From Euprymna scolopes (Eukaryota > Mollusca > Cephalopoda > Sepiida > Sepiolidae): a stretch of DNA of 28,475 nucleotides. The translations under genes were made by a program, and so were the position numbers. The notes under the pieces were generated by a model that had not been told where the DNA came from, searched no databases, and worked only from the letters and a program-made list of their open reading frames with translations. The stretch covers positions 105,651,931 to 105,680,405 of the forward strand of contig CM044504.1 of the NCBI GenBank assembly GCA_024364805.1, read 5' to 3'. Positions 9,905-20,400 of this stretch are shown piece by piece (position 1 is the first letter of the stretch; each line of letters opens with the position of its first letter).

Positions 9905-10580
9905 ATAATTTAAATATAATTTATTCATGGTAGAAACCTTAAATTATGTACAGACGATATTGAATGTCAAGCGAAGCTGCCATATTGCTCTCGGTTCCCC
10001 TCTGGAATTCTCTAGTCTTTTTTTTAAGGTTCTATAAAGGGTGATAACTCTTTCTTTATTAGAGTTATTCCCTCTTTGATTGCTATAACAGTTTCATTTT
10101 ATCATATGGGACTGTGTAAGTCAATTGTGTCAGGTGAATCATGGATGGGAAGTTTTACTTCCTCTCATCTGAAAATAGAAATTAGTTACAGCGGGAGGGT
10201 ACTATATGATCCCTGATCTTTGACATTTAGCATCCCACCTCTTTACATGATTTTGAAAAATAGATAATAGGAATTGAATTTTCAATTTTAGACATTTAAT
10301 TAAATTTTAATTTGTGAAATGTCATATCAGTGAGGATGGTGCTCAGTTAATGTTATTTTAAACAACGCGTTACAGCCAAAGAGCATTTTGCCGCCCCTAG
10401 TCTTTGCCTCCACCCCAGCCATCCTGAGTCCGAAATTGGTGGTACCTAATATATTATTAAAGAAATCTAAGTGTTTATATGAACTAAAAAAAGGAGAAAT
10501 GTTTTTTTCCTCCTTTTAAAACAGTTTTTGTTTACTCATATATTCATCATCTTTCCTTTCTTCATCTGACAATGACACGT
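9905..10580 (-). other. Probable Mlx 3' UTR and gene end
   Basis: No further coding sequence is seen after the Mlx stop. Minus-strand AATAAA hexamers occur at 10062-10057 and 9925-9920, with an ATTAAA-type variant near 10299. Any of these could end the transcript, so the UTR may be about 300 to 680 nt. The stretch 10380-10440 is a small GC-richer patch that I could not assign. Confidence 0.4.
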
Positions 10581-10646
10581 CTATTGGTTCACGTTTGGTT
10601 GATTGCTGACTTGTTGAAGAACCCCAACTACAAGTTCTTTTAAATT
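10581..10646 (-). CDS. Mlx: Mlx terminal coding exon
   Basis: 66 bp including the TAG at 10583-10581; acceptor GTTTTTCAG. It encodes NLKELVVGVLQQVSNQ then PNVNQ, matching the human end TLREIVIGVLHQLKNQLY but four residues longer. It is separated from the previous exon by a 5567-bp intron full of repeats. Confidence 0.93.
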   Translation of the reverse strand, partial: NLKELVVGVLQQVSNQPNVNQ

Positions 10647-10866
10647 CTGAAAAACAAAAGGGAAAGAAAAGACGAATATAATTTAATAAATAATGATCTC
10701 ATTGGAATTATGTTTCTGAATTTTTGAGATGAGGATTGGTATATTCGTATTTGGATTCTCAGACTACTGTTCTCTTCCTGAGTGTCATTTTCATAACTAG
10801 TATAGAATTTAACATGAAACAGTTAATTATAAATAATATATACAGTAAACAATAATTATATATTAC

Positions 10867-10910
<44 letters not shown>

Positions 10911-13900
10911 GTAATATATAAATATATATAGTAATAAATAGTGATATTTACAACTAGAAATAAAATAGGTTCAAGGCTCCCAAAATTTGTACTAGAACTG
11001 TCTGCAATAACCCATGGCATTGTGGTTAGAGTACTTGGAAAAATCAGTTATAAAAGTGATATTCTTCTAAAGGCAGGGTTGCAGAGTTAGATGGTAAACG
11101 TCTGACTCCGGCTCCTAGAATTCTGACTCCAACTCCCAATTCCTTGACCCCTATGTGAAAATCTATTCTGCAGATCTATATACCAGCCTTCTGTGTGTTC
11201 GTCCGTCAATACAATGAAGACCATTTTATCATCCTGTAGGGTGGGGGGAGTCATCATCGGTGAGTACGGATATGGCTGAGAAGCCCAATCTTTGCTTGAA
11301 AAGTTCTCTACACCTATTCAGCAAGCATTTTTATAAATACTTTTCATGTATATTAATATTACGTTTAACATTAGCTTGTACGATAAATATACTCACATAT
11401 ACACTCAACCAGCTTTATAGAATAAGTTAAGATAACAAGAGGATAAAAAATTTACTATGAAATTTTATTATTTACTCGCAGTTCAGCCCGGCTTTGCTCG
11501 GGCCCTGTGTACTGTTCATAACTTGCCCTATGTGTGAATACACTTTATGTAAGATTTCAAATGTTTAGACCAAAATTTGTCTGAGTAATTTCATGGAGAC
11601 CGCAGAGGTCAATTTTTTTTTTTACTTTGACCATAATTTTGACCCCTTAACATTTATTATTTTGGTCTCAAATCAAAATAAAAAGTTTTACCCATGTCCA
11701 AATTACCTACATCTAAAATATTAAGTCTTCAGACACAAAATTGGCGGAGGAATTTGGTAGTATCTGCAAGGGTCAACACTTTCAACTTTGACTTTTTGGC
11801 AGCCAAATTTTCGCCTCCAAACTGATTAAAATGCTTGTTGCATGTCTGAATACCCATTATGTATAAATTTCAAATGTTTAGACCCAAAATTGGCTGAATA
11901 GTTTGCTAGACACCACAGAGGTCAAATCTTTTGAACTTTGACCTCTTGGCAGCTCAAATTTTCAACCCAAACCGATTAAAAAGTTTGCCCTATCCCTGAA
12001 TACTCTTTTTGTAAAATTTCAAATATTTAGACCAGAAATTGGCTGAGTAATTTAGTAGAGACCGCAGAGGTAAAATTTTTTAAACTTTGACCCCAATTTT
12101 TACCCCTTAACATTTATTTTTTGGGGCTCAAATCAAATTAAAAAGTTTGATCCATATCTAATTTTAAGTCTTCAGACCCAAAATTGACAGAGGAATTTGG
12201 TAGTGTTTTCAAAGGTTAAATCGTTGAACTTTGACCTCTTGACAGCCAAAGTTTTGGCTAAAAACCGATTAAAAAGATTTTCCCAAATCGCAATACTCTT
12301 TATGACAAATCTCAAGTCTCTAGACCGAAAATTTACAGTTATTTGGTCGGGAAATGTACACACACACACAGACATTTCACTTTTATAGATATACTAGCAA
12401 TTCAGCCTAGCTTTGCTCGGGCCCTGTGTACTGTTCATAACTTGCCCTACGTGTGAATACACTTTATGTAAGATTTCAGATGTTTAGACCAAAATTTGTC
12501 TGAATAATTTCGTAGAGACTGCAAAGGTCAATTTTTAAAAAACTTTGACCCCAATTTTTACCCCTTAACATTTATTATTTTGGTTTAAAATTAAAATAAA
12601 AAGTTTTACCCATGTCAGAGTAAACTACATTTAAAATTTCAAGTGTTTAGACCCAAAATTGGCGGAGGAATTTAGTAGAGTTTTCTTTGGGTTTTTTTTT
12701 CGGATAAGATTGTAATTCTGGATCAATCCTGGATTAATCCAATTGCCAAATTCCATTTGATTCAGGGACTGGATAATTTTTGGATTACAATCTGATTGTT
12801 ATCTGATGTAATGCACAGTGATTTCACTCAAACACAGAATTTATATTGATTCTGTGTGACGTCACAACCAAAACAAAAACAACTGTCCAGACAGGATTTG
12901 CAGGGATCCGATGAACCAAAATATTTTGATGAAGTAGAAGCATTGCAGTACTGTACAAAATATGATATACCTCCAAAAATAAAAGCAAAACCATACGAAA
13001 ACTGCTGAATTGTACAACTAGTAAAACCAAAGAGGAAAACCATGTAAAAAAAAAATAAATTTATTGGATTTAAGGAGTTGGAGTCGGATAAAAAATTCTG
13101 ACTCCAACTCCTAGTACTCTTAGAAATCTGACTCCGACTAAAACCTCTGACTCCCTCCGACTCTGCAGCCCTGCCTGAAGGTTGAAGGTTCAATTCTTAG
13201 TATAGGTAACCAAAAAATACAATTGCAAAGTCTGATGGAAAGAGAACATGCTATCTTCATAAAGTAAATAAAGGGTTCCATTTGAAATTCTGTCCAAACT
13301 CCCAAGTTCGACAAGATACACCTGAAGAAGGTTGGAGGTTACATCAACCGAAACATGAAACTGATGAGATAGGTAATCCGATGAATCCAAATAATATGAA
13401 TCTCATTGAATATTTTAATTCTTTTCAATTTAAATTTTGAACAAATTAAAAAAAAGAAAAATTTCAAAAAGAACAATCAAATTGATTGCTCAAGATAAAT
13501 CTTATTGTAAAATTTTTCACTTAGATTTTTCTTATATGGAACTCATTCTAGACAAGGCATGAAGCCACTTGATGTAAGGAGCTAAAAAAATACTTCAAGA
13601 TCAAAAACTTGCGAACAATAAGTATTATATATTCTGACCCAGAAAACAACAATTTTTCACTCTTTGTCAGAAACATTCATTCATGAAATATAAAGACTAA
13701 GGAACAAAATAAGGCAAGCAAGAGTTACAAGGCTGCCGAAAGTAAACCCAAGATCCATTTTCTACTTTTCAGTTAGAAAAAAACCCTTGAAAAATAAAAA
13801 TAAATGTCCTTCTATTGATCCAGTAGATATCTCACTGCTGAGGCAATTCTCTACCTATATAAGAGTCAGGTACGTCCAAGGATGGAGTATTGTTGCCACA

Positions 13901-14421
13901 TCTGAGTAGGAGCTGCTAGACAGGACTTGTCCTGCCTTGATAGAGTTCAAAATAGACTTTGTAGCCTTTTCTCTTCCCTGCAACCTCTTTCTCACATAAA
14001 AGATGTTGCGAGTCTGTCTCTGCTTTATCGTTATTTTCATGGCAAGTGCTCGACTGAGCTTCAATCTATGGTCCCCCCTCGCCAAACTTTCACAAGAAAC
14101 ACTCGTCTAGCTGAAAACACTATCAATAATTTCCCACTCTTTATCTGTGCCTAAACCTAAACGTAGATTCCATGAACGAAGTTTCTTTCTTAGAACTGCA
14201 CACGTGTAGAACTGCCTTCCGTTTGCCTACTTTCCAGCTGACTACAATATGGTTGTCTTTAAGTCCAACGTAAACAAGTTTTTGATGAGCCGTTCCACTT
14301 AAATTAACAAATTTACTGAATTTCCATTACTAACGATTACTATATTGTCCAATTGACTACTGTGCACTCTTTAACCCTTATCCTCAAGTGGCCTATGAGC
14401 CTTGATAAGTGGTGCTGCTTA

Positions 14422-14479
<58 letters not shown>

Positions 14480-17400
14480 AAATTATTTTCTTTGTTCTTT
14501 CTTACATAATCATTTTTTTTTTTATCCCAGGCCCCCAAAATCAACAGAGATTACACCATACCTGTAATGATCTAGTTCCTGTTGATTTTGCAGTGGGGGT
14601 TATGTTCTGTGCAGTTCTAGGTGATCCACCCTTCCAGGCTTTGCCTTCTCTCTTTGAGAAAGGGTTAGTTTATTGCTAATTGCACAAGGCGCCCTCACCG
14701 GGAATGCCGACGGGGCTGCCCAGGCACTTTTTGCAGGTCGGACTGCCCCTCCTCTGAGGCGCTAACTTCTCAATCCCACTTTCTGACCATGAAGTTCTTG
14801 CAGTGGGAAAGAACTAAATACCCTCCCTTACATCTTTATAATTTTCCATCTCCATTTGCTTCAATGAAAAAGAAAAAAAATGTTTTCCTCTAATCTGTTT
14901 TCATTTTTTTTAATTTGTTTAGTTATCTGCATCATTTTCAAAAAATGAAAAACATATCTAACTTATAAGAATTTAACTTTTCCAACTGAAAAACCGATGC
15001 GTTCCTCAAATCGATCTGTTTTGAAAATAAAGTGTTGTTGTTTTTTGATTTGTGTTTGGTTATCCACAGCATTTAAAAAAAAATGAAAAACATGGAATTT
15101 TGACTTTTTCATTGAAAAGCTAAAAACATTTTACATTAAACTTTTGACAATGCACGTGCTGAGGATAACGTTTACGTAGACGTGGTCACAATTCTGCATG
15201 TTATTATCATGGATAACATACACGTATCGAAAGGAAAACAAAAAGAAGATAATAACATAGAAATAGTTTGATTCACAAACATGCACACTTATTCATAGAG
15301 AACCTGTTAAAGATGAACATAAATGGGTTACAAAACATGTAATATAATACACAATATAATATACAAGGTGAGAGTTACAGACAAGAGTACTAAATGTGTG
15401 ATACTATAGGCTTCTTTCTTCCAAGTATTGGGAAGTTGGAGAGACGGAGGAAAAGAAATATAACAAAAAAAAAAAAAGAGGAAATAGATTTATCGGGTAA
15501 CAAAGGTGTGGAAATGGGGTTGGTGGAAATACAATGGATAGGAATTTGTTCACTGAGGTAGACAAAGGAGAGCTGAGATGTAGTTGTAATTAAAGTGCAA
15601 CAGAGATGTGAGTGACAAAGCACGCTCTGAACATTCATGCATAATACCAACCTCTGGAAAAAGTGCATTGAGAATGGTGGTTACTATGTAGAAAAATAAA
15701 TTCTGGAGCACAAAAGGTTGCTCGTTTTAATGGTACCACTCTCATCCTCATAGCTCTTCAACTTTTCTTTTAGTTAAAAATAGTATGCATTACTTTTTGA
15801 ATAACCCTTGTATAATACACAAGGTGAAAGTTACAGATAGGAGTACTAAACTAAGACTATATTAAAGTCTCAATACAATAAATAATTACATGGATTGCCA
15901 GGGTCATATATATGTCTAACTCTATTGAATATGGAAAATATTACTTACATTGAATTTCCTGAAATAAAGAACTGCAAGAAAAAAGATAGGGATAAAGTCA
16001 CTTTGCTTCCGGGAGTAATTGTTATTGCGATTAGGAAGGTATCTTATGAACACAATGTCAGGCCATGTTAAGATGGACAAACAGTTGGACCATGAATGAC
16101 AGCTTTAAAAGATGTTCCAGAAAGAGATAGACTCTTGTTCTGTATTTTCCACAATTTAGACGTTTAAGACAAAGTAAAAACCAAAACTGGGATGAAAGAA
16201 AGAAAATTCTTACTTTTGGTTTGCAATATTCTTCCAACCAACTAAAAACGCAACCCGACAATTCAGCAAAATTCGCCACAGACACAGTCGAAACAAAAGA
16301 ACTAAATAACGAGTCCATCACTTGTTTAAACTGGAAAAGAAATAAAATCAATATAAACTAAAAGATAAACATTGTGACTTTCAGGTTATTAAATTTAAAA
16401 GTCTGAGATTCGTTAAGCATGATCTGCTACCTGTAATAGTTGACTTGGTGGAATGGAGAAAAGGAAGCATGTCATTTTATAGAAAAATATGACCCCCCCC
16501 CCTCTTTTTTTAAAAAGATTTATGAAAAAGCACTAAAAATAGTTCTAATGAGATTCAAACTATAATTACATTTTTATTTTAAATACTTTTCTCAGATCTG
16601 GTGTTAAGCAAACTGGAGGCTCTCTGTCATCAGTTATACGAGGGGTGTTCCAAAAGAAATACCTCCTTTTTTTTTTTATCCTGCCCAAATGGATCAGAGA
16701 GTATCACAAATTGTATTGTTATGATGACTGAACATGCATTCATAACCTGAAATTTTCATCTCTCTTTTGCAGATATTAAAAATGTGAGACTAAGAAAACA
16801 ATCCTTGTCATGGACATGTATCAGAAGCAGAGATTCGTCATTGAATTCCTGGTAAAAGTGCATTGAGAATGGTGGCTATGTAGAAAAATGAATTCTGTAG
16901 CATAAAAGGTTGATCGTTTTAATGGTACCACTCCCATCTTAGTAGCTCTTCAACTCCCATCTTAGTAGCTCTTCAACTTTTTGATTTTAAAAAAAGAAAA
17001 ATGGCAAGCTTCACTTTTAGAACTACACTCATATATTCCTAGCAAGCTCGAACTAATTTGCAAGGGTTAAGACACAACTGCGCAGCCTTGAAATCAACAT
17101 GTATACATGAAGCTTAGTACCAAAAATATGATTCAAACCAGTTCTAAAATTGATCGTCGCATGATAGAACGTCATTCCATTCTTATCACATTGCTACAAA
17201 TCTCTATCTATCTATACAGCATTCTTTTATCGACAAAAGTTAGCCTATCGTACAATTCTTGTTATGTTCCTGTGTTTTCTTGATTGATGTATATTTAGTG
17301 GAGATGATGTTTTTGGAAGTTGGTAACCCTTTTATTATTCAATTTCAGACATCTTTGGAGGATTTAAATCTGTCAGCTCCACAATTTGTGAATTACAAAT

Positions 17401-20400
17401 TCAAATACATCCCCATGATGAACAAATCTTATACGAGATAGCTTTGAATTTACTTCACCCTCTAGTTCTTGAGAATCATCAAAGGACTGTATTTTCATCC
17501 TTACATGAACAAGCTCACAACGAAGTCTCTAACTTGATGAAATGCATTTAACGGCTGAATATTCCCACCTTTCTAGTGGTATTTAACAATAACTTCGAGA
17601 ATAGAAACCATTTTATTTTTGCTGATAAATTTCAAGTCAGAGATAAGATTAAAGAAATTGTGTTATGCAGTAAAAGTAATTTTGAGGAGAAACATGAATT
17701 AAATAAAAGATACTAGCAAGACCCGTGTACTGGCGTTTCCCGGTGAAAATATGGCACAAAGCCAGAACTTATTTGATAAGGTCTAACCACATTGAATTTA
17801 TATATGGTGTTTGCATTTTTAAAGTGAGACAGGAATAAATGACTTTGTTTTATTATATACTAGCAGGGATATCCGGCGTTGTCTGAGTCCACAAATAATA
17901 AATAGAAGAAATGAAGTTCCGTTTGGACACACCTGCTATACTAAGGATATTGAACACTTTTTTATTACTATATATCAATTCCATCATGGGAAACTTTGAT
18001 AAAATTTTCTTGTAAATTATGCGACAGTTCTACCTCCATCCCTATCTAAGTATATGGAGGGGAAATTTGTTAACTGTACTTTAATGTAACAATTCAAAAA
18101 AACGATAAAATTTTGATTTAACTTGAAAATCCTACTTCAAAAACGGATAAAAATATGAAAATGTAAACTGCATAAGTGTTTTATTGCTGATTACTTATTG
18201 TGTTATTAAAAGGAAAAAAATTACCAGTGCTGAGCGTGAACGCCATAAGCAAACACACTAGCCATTAAACTAACATTGTAATGATGTTATGACATTGCAA
18301 ATTTATTTTTTTAAAATGAGGATAGGAATGAGCAGTATTCACACATGCGTAGATTGTAATTGTTAAGAGCATTGAAGGCAAGATTTTTACTCCCCCCTTT
18401 CCCCCTTAAGATTTGTACCCCAAAGAATGGACGATTTTTTTTTCTAATTTTTAGATATTATACATCCGGATCTCTGTTCTTTTGATCGATACCATATTCA
18501 TAATGGTCCGCTTTTTATTTTTTGACTTTAAGCTGGACATACAAACACACATAAATTTTGTTAGGACGATACAAAAGTATAATGCAAGGGGAGTAATTCT
18601 TTACTTCTTTGAGCAAAGTTGCCTCTCCTTGTCAGAGTCCTAAACTTTAAATTCTCGCGAGATCAACGACCGGAAGTAGAGAGTAGAAGGAAAAACAGTG
18701 ACTTCCAAAATGGAGAATGAGCATCATTCCCGTTCGTTCCACTTATCATACTTTCATGTATTATGTTTGAATTGTCAGTACGTGTGTGTGTGTCTTCATA
18801 ATAAACGTGTATCGTCATGTAATAGCAAGTGATTTTCTTATTTGTTCATAATTATTAGCATTACAAGCGTATGCTGTATTTTCATGGACATCGGCAATAT
18901 TACATACTTAATGTGCTTCAACAAGTTATATCTTTTTTATTTTTTGGTCAATTTTTAAAAGAATTACATTGATGGAAAGAGAATAAAATAAGCATTCCAA
19001 TGTTATTAATTTATTTTTCTTTTATGCGTTCAATGTTTTTATGCTCCACGTTAAAAATGAAAAAACAGTAAAAAATGATGACAACAAAAAGGGAAACACT
19101 TTTTTTCAATGTTTTCATTTTATACGTTACGTTTGGAAACATATGCGCGGGGTTAAATTTGATTGGATATGGCTGAAATTTTACAGGCTATATAAGCATA
19201 GAAGTCCATCTCTACTGGTGTTTGATTTTTATTTTTACGACGACAGGAAGCAAAATTACGACCGAGCAAAGTTGACAAAGAATATTTCAAAATTGATAAG
19301 ATAAATCGGTATATATCATCCATTTTCATGTATAATATGTAAATATTTGATAATTATTAATTGTGTGGAATTTTCTTTAAAATGTTATCTTTTATAGAAA
19401 TCAAATTCGCTTACAAAAAAACGGTTGCTAAGCGCGTCATGCACTGAGCTGACTAAAGCATTCTCTTAAAAATAGAAAACTGTTTCTGCTTTCGTCTTAC
19501 TAGACGAGTCATTTTTTATTCTGAGTTAGTCAATTTAAAAAAATTATTTTCAAGTTTTTCAAATTTGATTTCAAAACAATACTATTTTGTTATTTTTAAT
19601 GCTTTTAGTACAAATCCACTAAAAGCGTTAAAAAACAACAAAATTACTAAGTATATGCGTTCAACTTATTTATACTTAAGGTAGAATTGTTTTTTAGTGG
19701 TCAAAAAAAAAAAAAAAAAACACAACAAATAAAAGGTACTTGTGCACTTATGCTACCATGCTGAAATTATAACGTCATTATTAGAAACCCATTCTTAATA
19801 TGGGGAAGGAGAGTGTTTTTTGTTAACTATTTTGTACTTTCAACTAACAATTAAATAAAAAAGACATTGTGAAACTTGAATTTATTTTTAACTCATTGTC
19901 AAGACCATTTTTTCGAATCTGTAAAACAAACCCGTTTTTTTGTTTTTTTTAACTGAGGATATCTAAATAATAATAATTAAGCGGTCCGATAAAGAATTTC
20001 ATTGTGATGCATTTTGTAAATTTTTATCTTGTTTTCACCTTAACATTTTTCATTAAAATTACTACCTTTAAAGGTTTTCGAGTATGCTGAAAACGAATAT
20101 AGCATTTAAATTTTCCGCAAATAAGTAGCTTTCCAGCAATGTCATTTCTTATGTTATTGCTGGTGGCCATCTTCATATGCGTGCTTGTGCATAGTTTCTC
20201 GGGGTTGTACTGGCACATACTAAGATGGCCACCAGCGATAACATAAGAAATGACATTGCTTAATATCCGGAAAACAAAATTTAAATGCAATATTCGTTTT
20301 CAGCATACCCTAAAACCTATAAAAGTAATCATTTTAAATGTTAAGGTGGAAACAAGGTAAAAAATTACCAGTTTATTTCTTTGTTTACATAATTGAATTT

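Larger units (their letters stand above)
11074..13173. mobile_element. hAT-like non-autonomous transposon, nested insertion
   Basis: The left end is CAGGGTTGCAGAGT and the right end, on the other strand, CAGGGCTGCAGAGTCGGAG, both followed inward by the GACTCC/GGAGTC-rich subterminal repeats seen in many animal hAT elements. Flanking octamers TCTAAAGG (11066-11073) and CCTGAAGG (13174-13181) agree at 6 of 8, as expected for a hAT 8-bp target duplication that has aged. No transposase block was found. The interior has been expanded by ACTAGC-type repeats (11473-12690). Confidence 0.8.

Noticed and set aside
12857-12864. TGACGTCA palindrome as a CRE regulatory site
   Set aside because: A single 8-bp match inside a transposon interior; not enough to claim regulation.
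12824-13193. Minus-strand frames inside the hAT-like element as a transposase
   Set aside because: Low-complexity Phe/Ser-rich translation with no hAT motif; part of the noncoding interior and end repeats.
19041-19304. Plus-strand frame of 87 codons as a small gene
   Set aside because: No recognisable domain, no promoter or splice support, AT-rich chance frame.
20024-20290. Minus-strand frame of 88 codons
   Set aside because: It runs across both arms of the foldback and mirrors itself; not a gene.
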